Of a stretch of DNA of 64,000 nt, positions 52,709 to 61,259 are shown piece by piece; position 1 is the first letter of the stretch; each line of letters begins with the position of its first letter. The stretch is from contig LLEU01000002.1 in the NCBI GenBank assembly GCA_001567505.1, positions 1 through 64,000 on the forward strand, given 5' to 3'. A model generated the notes under the pieces. That model made no database searches, was not told where the DNA came from, and was given only the letters and a program-made list of their open reading frames with translations. Origin of the DNA: Acidobacteria bacterium OLB17 (lineage in GTDB: Bacteria > Acidobacteriota > Blastocatellia > Pyrinomonadales > Pyrinomonadaceae). The translations under genes were made by a program, and so were the position numbers.

Positions 52709-54172
52709 CTACTTCGCGGCGAAGTCGATGAAACCGTTATGCGGGTTGGCCGAGAGGAGTTTGACGCGCACTTTGTCGCCGACGTCGAGGCGTTCTTCGC
52801 CGCGGACAACGCGGCCATCGACGGGCGGGCGAAGAATGCGTGCGAAAACGCCTGCCTTCGTGTCGCCGGTGACGATAGCGTCATATTCCTGCCCGATGTG
52901 ATGCTGGAGGACGGCGGCGGCAATGATCTTACGCATACGGCGTTCGACCTTTCGGGCTCCCTTTTCTTGAAGGTTCGCATGCTCGGCGATCGCGTCGAGT
53001 TCTTCCGCCGTGTATGGCGGCGGCTCGTTCGCGACAACGGCCTTGACGATACGCTGAACGACGATGTCCGTGAATCGGCGGTTCGGCGCCGTCGAATGTG
53101 CATAGTCATTCACCGCAAGGCCGAAGTGGCCGCCCGCGTCCTCGCCCGGCCTTTGAACTACGCAGCGTCCCGCACCGATGAGTTTTATCAGCGAAAGTGA
53201 AAGATCCGGAAAGCGTTCGGGATCGGCCGCCTTCCTCCGCGCAAGAAAGGCCGAGAACGCCGGAAGATCAGGTTCGGACGGAAGCCTTTCGCCATACTCG
53301 GCGGCAATGCGGACGATGCCGTCCCAGCGTTCCGGAGCCTCGACGACCCGGCGAAGCGAGGCGACGTTCGAGCGTTCGAGGAATTCGGCCATCTCGACGT
53401 TCGTTGCGATCATAAAATTCTCGATGAGTTTGCGTGCGGCATTCGGCCGGATAGCTCGGATCTCGCGGACCTCGCCATCCTCGACCACAGCGGAGGATTC
53501 GATCGATTCGAAATCGAGCGCGCCTTTTCTCGCACGGTAGTCGCCAAGCCGAACGGCCGCGGCGTTCTGGAGCCTCAACTGCTCTTCGAGGCCGTCGATG
53601 CCCGCGACCTTCTGCGGAAGTTCTCCGCCTTCGAGCCAATCACCGACAGATTCGTAATCGAGTTTCGCCCGGTTTCGGACAATGGCTCGGAAGAACCGGC
53701 TTTCGGGAACGTCGCCGTTCTCCTTGACGATCATCTCGGCGACGACGGCAAGACGGTCCTCGCCCTCAAGGAGCGACGTGATGTCGGTCGAGAGCTCTTC
53801 AGGCAGCATCGGGAAGATCGTCGTTTCGGCATATACCGTGACGATATTCTGCTCGGCGCGTCGGTCGATGGGCGAACCTTTTTTGACGTAGGCTGAAACA
53901 TCCGCGATCCCGACAAGCAGGCGAATGTCGCCGTTCGGAAGCTGCTCGGCCCACTCGATCTGGTCGAGATCCTTTGAGGTCTTGTTGTCGATCGAGGACC
54001 AGAGAAGTTCGCGGAAGTCTGAGGCATCGCCGCGAAGATCCTCTATACGCATCTGCTCTATCGCCGCGACCTCACGCGCGATCGCTCCATCAAAATCCGG
54101 ATCGAAATCGTACTCGCGCATTGAATGAGCGGCTCGTTCATCGAATTGAGAGGCGGGCACATTATCGTTCAT
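52709..54172 (-). CDS. RNB-domain exoribonuclease (short RNase II/R-like)
   Basis: 487 residues. RNB catalytic motif: LWSSIDNKTSKDLDQIEWAE (the Asp cluster that binds Mg2+), LLVGIADVSAYVKKGSPIDR, IFPMLPEELSTDITSLLEGE. The HFGLAVNDYAHSTAPNRRFT segment is the RNB signature near the active-site exit. A C-terminal S1-like part (VTGDTKAGVFARILRPPVDG through IDFAAK) is present. It lacks the N-terminal cold-shock domains of RNase R (~800 residues) and RNase II (~640), hence a compact form. It degrades RNA 3' to 5'. The dapD stop is 10 bp upstream. Confidence 0.85.
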   Translation of the reverse strand: MNDNVPASQFDERAAHSMREYDFDPDFDGAIAREVAAIEQMRIEDLRGDASDFRELLWSSIDNKTSKDLDQIEWAEQLPNGDIRLLVGIADVSAYVKKGSPIDRRAEQNIVTVYAETTIFPMLPEELSTDITSLLEGEDRLAVVAEMIVKENGDVPESRFFRAIVRNRAKLDYESVGDWLEGGELPQKVAGIDGLEEQLRLQNAAAVRLGDYRARKGALDFESIESSAVVEDGEVREIRAIRPNAARKLIENFMIATNVEMAEFLERSNVASLRRVVEAPERWDGIVRIAAEYGERLPSEPDLPAFSAFLARRKAADPERFPDLSLSLIKLIGAGRCVVQRPGEDAGGHFGLAVNDYAHSTAPNRRFTDIVVQRIVKAVVANEPPPYTAEELDAIAEHANLQEKGARKVERRMRKIIAAAVLQHHIGQEYDAIVTGDTKAGVFARILRPPVDGRVVRGEERLDVGDKVRVKLLSANPHNGFIDFAAK

Positions 54173-54181
54173 TATATTTTT

Positions 54182-55012
54182 CTAACGCAGGTAATCTTCG
54201 AGACGCGTTGCCGCGTCGGTTCGCGAATCGCGATATTTCACGATGATCGGGCAATAGACGGAAAGGCCGTTCGAGCGGCCGAACTCATTTGTGACCGCAC
54301 GGGCGCCTTGTACGACGACCGCTCCCGGCGGGATCTCGAGCGAACCGCCTTCCGGCGCCTTTATGACGCGGTCATTCGGAAGATCGAAGACAGGCGTCGA
54401 ACGCGTCAGTATCACGCCGCTTGCAAGAACGGCCCGCGTCCGCACGATCGTGCCTTCGTAAACGCCGGTGTTGCCGCCGACAAGCACATCGTCCTCGATG
54501 ATGACGGGCGTTGCGTTCACGGGTTCGAGCACGCCGCCGATCTGTGCCGCAGCGGAAAGGTGTACGCGTTTGCCTATCTGCGCACAGCTTCCGACAAGAG
54601 CGTGACTGTCCACCATTGTGCCTTCGTCAACGTATGAACCGACGTTGATATACGCGGGCGGCATCACGACGACGCTCGGCGCAACATAGCTGCCGTCGCG
54701 TATCGCCGAACCGCCGACGACGATCCGCACGCCGTCCTCAAGCGACATCGGCCTCAAGGGAAACGTGTCTTTATCGAAGAATCGAAGCGTCTCGGCCGGG
54801 CCGGAAAGCTCGACCATCTTTCCCATTCGGAAACCGAGAAGAATTCCCTGCTTCACCCACGCGTTCGCATGCCAATTCCCTTCGGCGTCCTTTTCCGCAG
54901 AACGGATCTCGCCGCTGCGGAGCGCAAGCTTGAATTCCTCATAGACCTTGCGGTCGTCGGACGTAAATTCCGACCTCGCAAAAAGTGTTTCGATGCTTTC
55001 CTGCAAATTCAT
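54182..55012 (-). CDS. dapD: 2,3,4,5-tetrahydropyridine-2,6-dicarboxylate N-succinyltransferase
   Basis: 276 residues, the usual DapD length. N-terminal helical region ([20 protein letters not shown]), then [40 protein letters not shown] and [20 protein letters not shown], the DapD block on the left-handed beta-helix of hexapeptide repeats. Succinylates tetrahydrodipicolinate in the succinylase branch of DAP/lysine synthesis. In this direction dapD follows the P1 peptidase and precedes the exoribonuclease gene. Confidence 0.93.
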   Translation of the reverse strand: MNLQESIETLFARSEFTSDDRKVYEEFKLALRSGEIRSAEKDAEGNWHANAWVKQGILLGFRMGKMVELSGPAETLRFFDKDTFPLRPMSLEDGVRIVVGGSAIRDGSYVAPSVVVMPPAYINVGSYVDEGTMVDSHALVGSCAQIGKRVHLSAAAQIGGVLEPVNATPVIIEDDVLVGGNTGVYEGTIVRTRAVLASGVILTRSTPVFDLPNDRVIKAPEGGSLEIPPGAVVVQGARAVTNEFGRSNGLSVYCPIIVKYRDSRTDAATRLEDYLR

Positions 55013-55088
55013 TGATCGATTAGTTTGTTAAAAAGCAAGCACGCGGCCTGCTGCCGGCCGTGCGAAAATGCGTCTCATTAACCGCTCA

Positions 55089-56285
55089 CTACGGCTTGGA
55101 CACCGCCGGCTTTTCGACGAGCCGATTATATTTCTTCAGGGCCTCGCGAAGGCGGTCGTGCGGCAGGGCATATACCGTATTGCCTTTGTAGCCGGTCATC
55201 GTGTCGGCGGCGACCATTGCGTTCAATATCGCTTCCTCGGTCGCCTGAGCCGTCGCCCAAAAGAGCATACTTATTTGGTCGTTCGGCAGCATACTGATCG
55301 TTGCAAGGCCTTGATCCTTGCTGAATTCGGCCGCGTTCGCTGTCGAGAAGGCAAGAAAGATGTCGCCCGAAGAATTCTCGCCGCGGCCGCCTACATTTGC
55401 GATCCCGAGCGAGATCCGCTGTGCCATTCGCTTAAGCTGGTGCGGCAGGAGCGGAGCATCCGTTGCCAGAATTACGATGATCGAGCCTGCTCCCTCTTCC
55501 GCACTCTTTGATCTGCCCGCGGTCTGGCCGCCGCGTTTTGCCTGAAGGTCCGTGATCTCACGCCCGACCGGAACGCCCGCAACCGTGAAGAGCGGACGCG
55601 CTCCGTAATTCGCCTGTACCAGAACGCCGACCGTATAACCGCCGAATCTCGCATTAAGTACGCGGGACGCGGTTCCTGTTCCGCCCTTGAAGCCGTGTGC
55701 GACCATACCGGTACCGCCGCCGACATTCCCTTCGGCGATCGGGCCGGCCTTCGCGGAATCAAGCGCTTGGAACACGTGCTCTTTCTTAACGTGAAAGCCG
55801 TTAATATCGTTCAGGAAGCCATCGTAGGTCTCTGCCACGACCGGAAGCGAAAGGTCACCCGAATAACCGCCGGCTTTGACGCGTTTGGTTCCCCATTCGA
55901 TCACGGCATCGCGAACAACGCCCACGCTGTGCGTATTCGTTATCAGGACCGGTGAACCTAATCCGCCCGACTCTTCGATCCACGTCGTGCCGGTCATCTC
56001 GCCATTGCCGTTCAGCGCGTGCCAGCCGGCAAACACCTGGCCCGTGAAATCCTTCCCCTGCGGCAAGATGGCCGTAACGCCCGTTCGGATCGCGTTATCG
56101 CCCTCGCCGGAGATCAGCGTAACGTAGCCGACCTCGACGCCTTTGACGTCGGTTATCGCGTTATTCGCACCCGGTGTTCCGTCGAACGGGATGCCGAGGT
56201 CGCGAGCACGCGGCTTCGTCTGCGGAAAGGCGATCGACGTTCCCGCAAAGAATGTGAGCACGATGAGACACAAGGTTCTTTTCAT
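55089..56285 (-). CDS. secreted P1/S58-family (DmpA-like) peptidase
   Basis: 398 residues from MKRTLCLIVLTFFAGTSIAF, the signal peptide; the upstream frame to 56327 is rejected. Motifs: RARDLGIPFDGTPGANNAIT, GVEVGYVTLISGEGDNAIRT, GNVGGGTGMVAHGFKGGTGT, and NARFGGYTVGVLVQANYGAR. Known: these are N-terminal nucleophile aminopeptidases (DmpA/BapA) that self-cleave just before a Ser; the strand after GGTGT is the likely site. Found between dapD and dapA, interrupting the lysine cluster. Confidence 0.83.
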   Translation of the reverse strand: MKRTLCLIVLTFFAGTSIAFPQTKPRARDLGIPFDGTPGANNAITDVKGVEVGYVTLISGEGDNAIRTGVTAILPQGKDFTGQVFAGWHALNGNGEMTGTTWIEESGGLGSPVLITNTHSVGVVRDAVIEWGTKRVKAGGYSGDLSLPVVAETYDGFLNDINGFHVKKEHVFQALDSAKAGPIAEGNVGGGTGMVAHGFKGGTGTASRVLNARFGGYTVGVLVQANYGARPLFTVAGVPVGREITDLQAKRGGQTAGRSKSAEEGAGSIIVILATDAPLLPHQLKRMAQRISLGIANVGGRGENSSGDIFLAFSTANAAEFSKDQGLATISMLPNDQISMLFWATAQATEEAILNAMVAADTMTGYKGNTVYALPHDRLREALKKYNRLVEKPAVSKP

Positions 56286-56346
56286 CTCGAAAACTCCTGA
56301 ATGCAAACGGCGGGCGTGCGAACGCACCGCGAAGCAAGGTCGAAGA

Positions 56347-57243
56347 TCATTTCAGCTTTAACTCTTCGATAGCAGATCGAAGGGTTCTCTGCCCTGCCGA
56401 GCTCAGCGGCACGAGCGGCAGGCGAATGTTCTCTTCGCAAAGGCCGAGTTCCTTCATCACGAATTTGCACGGTGCGGGCGATGCCTCGACAAAATTCGCT
56501 TCCATCAGCGGCAGTATCTTGTAGTGGATCTTACGCGCGAAATGGAACGAGCCGTTCAGCGCGTGCTCGATCATCTTCGACGTCTCTTTCGGGATCTCAT
56601 TCGAGCAGACCGAGACAAGGCCGTCCGCACCGAGCGAAATAAGCGGCACGGTCGTCGCGTCATCGCCGGAGAAAACACGAAAGTTCTTCGGCCGATGCCG
56701 CAGGATCTGCATTATCTGGGAAAAATTCCCGGAAGCTTCTTTTGTCGCGACGATGTTCTCGTGTGCCTCTGCAAGGCGAAGCGTCGTCTCGGCCGAGATA
56801 TTCGACGACGTCCGCGAAGGCACGTTGTAGAGCATTATCGGCATTCCGCGAACGCTCTTTGCGACCTCGGAGAAATGGGCGAACATTCCCTCCTGCGTCG
56901 GTTTGTTGTAATAGGGAGCGACAACGAGGGCGCAGTCCGCACCGGCCTCGCGTGCCTTTCGCGTAAAGTCGATCGTCGCGGCGGTATTGTTGCTGCCGGT
57001 TCCGGCAATTACGTGCGCGTTCAGACGTTTTGCGACGGCGACCGTGATCCGAATGATCTCAAGGCGTTCGGCCTCATCCATCGTCGCGCTTTCGCCCGTC
57101 GTGCCGCACGGAACGAGCAGCTTTACGCCGCCCTTTACCTGCCGCTCGACAAGCTTCTGAAAGCAGGCCTCGTCGATCGAGCCGTCCCGCTTAAAAGGCG
57201 TGATCAGGGCAGTCGCACAGCCGCGCATCCAATCAAGTTTCAT
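56347..57243 (-). CDS. dapA: 4-hydroxy-tetrahydrodipicolinate synthase
   Basis: 298 residues from MKLDWMRGCATALITPFKRD; two further codons upstream are possible. Seen: CGTTGESATMDEAERLEIIR, the Tyr motif VVAPYYNKPTQEGMFAHFSE, the Schiff-base Lys in NIVATKEASGNFSQI, and FSGDDATTVPLISLGADGLV. Condenses pyruvate with aspartate semialdehyde, the first step of DAP synthesis. dapB is encoded just upstream (about 130 bp) in the same direction. Confidence 0.94.
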   Translation of the reverse strand: MKLDWMRGCATALITPFKRDGSIDEACFQKLVERQVKGGVKLLVPCGTTGESATMDEAERLEIIRITVAVAKRLNAHVIAGTGSNNTAATIDFTRKAREAGADCALVVAPYYNKPTQEGMFAHFSEVAKSVRGMPIMLYNVPSRTSSNISAETTLRLAEAHENIVATKEASGNFSQIMQILRHRPKNFRVFSGDDATTVPLISLGADGLVSVCSNEIPKETSKMIEHALNGSFHFARKIHYKILPLMEANFVEASPAPCKFVMKELGLCEENIRLPLVPLSSAGQRTLRSAIEELKLK

Positions 57244-57371
57244 CGTCATAGCTTTTACGTTCAGTTACAGAAGAAGACAGATTATCACAGATGCGTGGGG
57301 CGCGTCTGATGGCGTTCGTGCCGCGGCGTCGGCCGGACGCAATTTGTGCTGCTGCAGGTGTTCTTTCGGCG

Positions 57372-58085
57372 CTATTTGCCCTCGCGGTCGAGGACGGCCG
57401 AGAACTCGAAGAAGCCCGTCCTGCCGACGATCCATTCGGCGGCAAGAAGTGCGCCGGAAGCGAAACCTTCGCGCGAGCGGGCCATATGTTCGAGCGAGAT
57501 CTGATCGGCCGGGCCGTCAAACCCGAGGCGATGCGTACCCGGAATGTTGCCCGCACGGGTCGAGACGACGGGGACGCGCACTTTCTCTCCGGATCCGCGT
57601 TCCAACGCCGCCTCGGCGATCTCCTCGATCTTGAGCGCGGTGCCGCTTGGGGCGTCCTTTTTCCGGGAATGATGCTGCTCTTCGATGAAAGGCTCGTATT
57701 CGGGGAATTTTGCGAAAAGCTCCGCGGCGAAATCCGCGATGCGGTAGAAGAGGTTCACGCCGATCGAGAAATTCGCACCATAGACGCACGCACCGCCGCC
57801 ATCATTGACGACCGCTTCGACCTCGCGAAGCTGTTCGGCCCATCCGGTCGTACCGACAACGACAGGCACCTTTGCAAGCACGCACGCCTCGACATTTCGC
57901 CGCACGCCCATTCCGTGGGAAAAATCGATCGCGACATCGCAGCCGGCGAGCTTCCTGGCGACCTCGCCCGGGAAAAGATTCCGGTCGCCCTCGTCGATGA
58001 CGGCCCCGATCTCATTTCCCTTCTCGAGGGCAAGCCGTTCGACGAGCTTGCCCATCACTCCGTATCCGATTATCGCGATCTTCAT
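57372..58085 (-). CDS. dapB: 4-hydroxy-tetrahydrodipicolinate reductase
   Basis: 237 residues. N-terminal dinucleotide motif IAIIGYGVMGKLVERLALEK, GCDVAIDFSHGMGVRRNVEA, GTTGWAEQLREVEAVVNDGG, and the DapB signature EQHHSRKKDAPSGTALKIEE with the catalytic His and Lys. Slightly short against ~245-270 but complete. It reduces the DapA product with NAD(P)H. Between the M1 peptidase and dapA in the same direction. Confidence 0.93.
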   Translation of the reverse strand: MKIAIIGYGVMGKLVERLALEKGNEIGAVIDEGDRNLFPGEVARKLAGCDVAIDFSHGMGVRRNVEACVLAKVPVVVGTTGWAEQLREVEAVVNDGGGACVYGANFSIGVNLFYRIADFAAELFAKFPEYEPFIEEQHHSRKKDAPSGTALKIEEIAEAALERGSGEKVRVPVVSTRAGNIPGTHRLGFDGPADQISLEHMARSREGFASGALLAAEWIVGRTGFFEFSAVLDREGK

Positions 58086-58121
58086 ATTGGCGGTGAGTTT
58101 CGCGGGCCTGCCGGCTGTCGT

Positions 58122-60011
58122 CTAGTTGGCCGCGGCCCACTTGTTGTCGGCTTCGTTGTAATCCATAAAGATCCCGCCGTCAAGCTCGACGCTCTTTATC
58201 GGCTTTGCCGAAGCGACCTTGACGGACGCCTCTTTCATATTCTGCTGCCAGATCGCGGGCGTCTGATGAAGCCGCTCGGACGTGCCGTCAGCGAACGTCA
58301 CAACGACATCGACCGGTGCGGGAGCTCCGCCGAGGTTCTTGATCCTCACCGTTGAGCCGTCCGTACCCGAACTCACGTCGGCGACCGCATAGTCGATGTA
58401 GCTGTAGTCAAAGAACCACGCCTTCCAGAACCAATTCAGGTCCTTACCCGAGATGTTGTTGAAGCTAAAGAACATATCCCACGGCGTCGGATGTTTGCCG
58501 TGCCAGCGGTCCATGAATCCGTGGAGGGCGCGTTTGAATTCCGCGTCGCCGAGCAGATCTTTCATCGCGAGATAGCCGAGCGCCGAACGGCCGTATTTGT
58601 TGTTGCCGTAACCGCGGCCGGAAAGGACGTCTTCGGGCGTCATGATCGGAATGTCGGCATCCGACGACAGATTGGTGATCCAACCGCGAACGCGGAAACC
58701 CTTGAACAGTCTGTCCGCAAGGCCTTTGTCGAAGGTCGCCGAATTGAAAAGATACTCGAACGCGGTCGTCCAGCCCTCTTCCATGAACGCGTATCGCCGC
58801 TCGTTGATCCCCATAAAGAACGGGAAATACGAATGCATTATCTCGTGTGCGGCGACGAACTCCTGCATCTTCGGGTCTTCCTGCGCGCTGTCGTTCGCCA
58901 TCATCGGATATTCCATATCGGCAAAACCGCGAAAGACCGTCATCTTCGAATACGGATACGGAACGCCCGGCCATTGCTCCGACGCAAATTCGAGCGACGT
59001 TTTGATGTACGGCACCATATTCGCGAAATTCTTCGAAGGTTCGTCGTATGCCGATTGGGCGCTTGCGCGGCGGCCGGTCTTTTTATCAACGACGAGGCTG
59101 CCCGCATCCCAGATGTAATGGTCGCTCACGCCGAAGGCGACATCCGAGACGTTCTCCGCCTTCCATTTCCACGTGTTCGTCGCATTCTGCTGAGTGACCT
59201 TGCCGGCCTTTACCTCATCGAGCGTTGCGACGTGTACGACGTCATCGCTCGTGAACGATCGCTTTAGGCGCTCGGCGATCGCCGGTTGAAGCACTTCATC
59301 GGCGTTCGTCAGGTCGCCGGTCGCCCAGACGATGTAATTCTTCGGAACGGTCACCTCAAGCGTGTAGTCATTGAAATCGCCGAAGAATTCGTGCGTAAGA
59401 GTGTGCTGAATGTTGTCCCATCCGTTCACGTCGTCATAGGCCGCAACGCGCGGATAAAAATACGCGACGTAGAACGTCGTCGGGTCGATCACGCCTTCGC
59501 GGCCGGATTCGAGCACAAGTTCGTAGTGCCATTTGAAGGAAAGCTTGACGGACGCACCGGAAGCCAAAGGCGTATCCAACTTAATGATGTTGTAGGTCAT
59601 CCCTTTGCCCGGAATGAGCGGCGCCCACGGCTTCACTTTTCCGTTCTCGGAAAACTCGTCGATCTGGACATCTGAGGTAAGCTGATCCGCCGTGACCTCA
59701 CGCTGACGCATCGCCTCGGGGGCGTGTACGTTCAGCTCAAGGCGAATGACCAGGGCCGAAAGCGGCTTCGAGCCGTTATTCGTATAGACGATGTCCTCTG
59801 AGCCGCTTATCGTTCTGTTCGGCGGCGAAACCGTCATACGGATATTGTGGACCGATCGATTCTGCGAATATTTCGGGCCGGGTCTTCCGTCCATACTGCG
59901 GGTGCCGTTCGCATACGCGAGCTTTACGTTCCGCGGCATAAATAGGTCTTGTCCGGCGCCCGTAACGGCAAATACAAATAAACAAAGTAGAAATACGAAT
60001 GATCTTTTCAT
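58122..60011 (-). CDS. secreted M1-family metallopeptidase
   Basis: About 629 residues from MKRSFVFLLCLFVFAVTGAG, the signal peptide; the frame begins six codons upstream. HExxH zinc motif AAHEIMHSYFPFFMGINERR with the third ligand 19 residues on in FMEEGWTTAFEYLF; GFADMEYPMMAND is the substrate-binding GxMEN-like segment, altered to MEYP. The protein starts with a beta-rich domain (DIVYTNNGSKPLSALVIRLE) and a C-terminal Ig-like domain. Acts as a periplasmic or extracellular aminopeptidase. Between the dapE-like gene and dapB. Confidence 0.88.
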   Translation of the reverse strand: MKRSFVFLLCLFVFAVTGAGQDLFMPRNVKLAYANGTRSMDGRPGPKYSQNRSVHNIRMTVSPPNRTISGSEDIVYTNNGSKPLSALVIRLELNVHAPEAMRQREVTADQLTSDVQIDEFSENGKVKPWAPLIPGKGMTYNIIKLDTPLASGASVKLSFKWHYELVLESGREGVIDPTTFYVAYFYPRVAAYDDVNGWDNIQHTLTHEFFGDFNDYTLEVTVPKNYIVWATGDLTNADEVLQPAIAERLKRSFTSDDVVHVATLDEVKAGKVTQQNATNTWKWKAENVSDVAFGVSDHYIWDAGSLVVDKKTGRRASAQSAYDEPSKNFANMVPYIKTSLEFASEQWPGVPYPYSKMTVFRGFADMEYPMMANDSAQEDPKMQEFVAAHEIMHSYFPFFMGINERRYAFMEEGWTTAFEYLFNSATFDKGLADRLFKGFRVRGWITNLSSDADIPIMTPEDVLSGRGYGNNKYGRSALGYLAMKDLLGDAEFKRALHGFMDRWHGKHPTPWDMFFSFNNISGKDLNWFWKAWFFDYSYIDYAVADVSSGTDGSTVRIKNLGGAPAPVDVVVTFADGTSERLHQTPAIWQQNMKEASVKVASAKPIKSVELDGGIFMDYNEADNKWAAAN

Positions 60012-60083
60012 TGAATTGGTTCTCATCATTGGAAGATAGTGTCGGATGGTAATACGACACTCGATGAAAAAAGTTTGCCGCCA

Positions 60084-61259
60084 TTACCGCGCAAGCAGGG
60101 CCTTGGCGAGATCGACATAAAGATCGACGGCCGTTTCAAGATCTTTTTTAAGGACGAACTCGTCCTTTGTATGCGCGACAAGGATCGAGCCCGGGCCGAT
60201 CAGAAGCGGCTGTCCCCAATTCGGAAGATGCGGGATGTCGGTCGTGAATCTTACGACCTTTTGCTTGAATCCATCGACGGCAAGCATCTTCACGGGTTCG
60301 CTCGCCGACAAGACCTCGACCTCGCCGCGATCGCGGACGATATTGCGGATCGCATCCTCGATCGGTTCGCGTTTTGTCGTCAAACGGATCGCAAGTCCGG
60401 CCTCGGCCGCCGGAGCGATCACGTTCAATGCGAGGCCGCCCTCTATCGTGCCGATATTCACGGTCGTCTCGCCGAAGAATTCGTCATTCGGCAGGCGCGT
60501 ATGCCGAACGTCCTCGAGAATGTCGAGCAGCTTTTCGATCGCCGATTCGCCTTCCTCCGGGTAAGCAGAATGTGCGGCCTTTCCCGCCGTTTTGATATTC
60601 AGCCGGAAAGTTCCCTTCGACCCGATCGCAAGCTCGTTGTCGGTCGGTTCGCCGTTGATCAGGTATTCGCATTTTGCCGCTAGCGGATGCAGATTTGCGG
60701 CCTTTGCACCGGTCGAAGCACGCTCTTCCTCAACGGTAAAAAGCAGGCCGATATCCTCGACGCCCTCGGCACGCAGCCGCTCCGCCGCAGTGATCTGTGA
60801 GGCAATAATGCCCTTCGCATCGCAAGCCCCGCGGCCGTAGATCCTTTCGTCATCCTCGGTCGGCGGAATGTACGGCGGCACCGTGTCCATATGTGTCGAA
60901 AGCCAGACCCGCGGCGTGTCGTTCAGCGTCGCAATGACATTAAACTGACGGAGCGGGGACACTCCTGTCCCCATTTGTTCTTTCTCCGCACGGAGCGGGG
61001 ACACTCCTGTCCCCATTTGTTTATCTTCTTTAGATGAGGACGAGAGCGTCCTCGCTCCTGTCCCCATTGATTTATCTTCTTTAGATGAGGACGAGAGCGT
61101 CCTCGCTCCGGGCGAGAGTGTCGCCGCTCCGGCCTCCTGCAGCTCTACCGTCCACCCAAGCGACCGCAAATGATCACCGAGAAAGACCCCGACGGCCTCC
61201 TCTTCGCCGGAGGTCGAAGGGATCGACATCAAGGCCTTTGTCAGTTCGAATAAGTTCAT
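60084..61259 (-). CDS. dapE: M20-family deacylase (DapE/ArgE-like) with in-frame repeat insertion
   Basis: 391 residues. The metal sites are visible: STHMDTVPP (His, Asp), RGACDAKGIIASQ (Asp), TVEEERAS (Glu) and GEPTDNELAIGSKGTFRL. Residues ~44-104 (TLSPGARTLSSSSKEDKSMG ... KEQMGTGVSPLR) are not part of the family; they are encoded by an array of palindromic repeats at 60948-61131. They fall in a loop between the N-terminal region (LRSLGWTVELQEAG) and FNVIATLNDTPRVWLSTHM. Context next to lysC, dapB and dapA points to N-succinyl-DAP desuccinylase, but ArgE or LysK-like activity cannot be excluded. Confidence 0.75.
   Translation of the reverse strand: MNLFELTKALMSIPSTSGEEEAVGVFLGDHLRSLGWTVELQEAGAATLSPGARTLSSSSKEDKSMGTGARTLSSSSKEDKQMGTGVSPLRAEKEQMGTGVSPLRQFNVIATLNDTPRVWLSTHMDTVPPYIPPTEDDERIYGRGACDAKGIIASQITAAERLRAEGVEDIGLLFTVEEERASTGAKAANLHPLAAKCEYLINGEPTDNELAIGSKGTFRLNIKTAGKAAHSAYPEEGESAIEKLLDILEDVRHTRLPNDEFFGETTVNIGTIEGGLALNVIAPAAEAGLAIRLTTKREPIEDAIRNIVRDRGEVEVLSASEPVKMLAVDGFKQKVVRFTTDIPHLPNWGQPLLIGPGSILVAHTKDEFVLKKDLETAVDLYVDLAKALLAR
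60948..61131. repeat. array of palindromic repeats inside the dapE-like gene
   Basis: Two identical 31-bp copies lie at 60948-60978 and 60990-61020, each with a GGGGAC/GTCCCC hairpin. Two identical 39-bp copies lie at 61020-61058 and 61071-61109, each with a GAGGAC/GTCCTC hairpin. A fifth, diverged unit with GGCGA/TCGCC ends near 61131. All fit one pattern, GGAGCG followed by a short stem-loop. The array keeps the reading frame. Confidence 0.85.
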
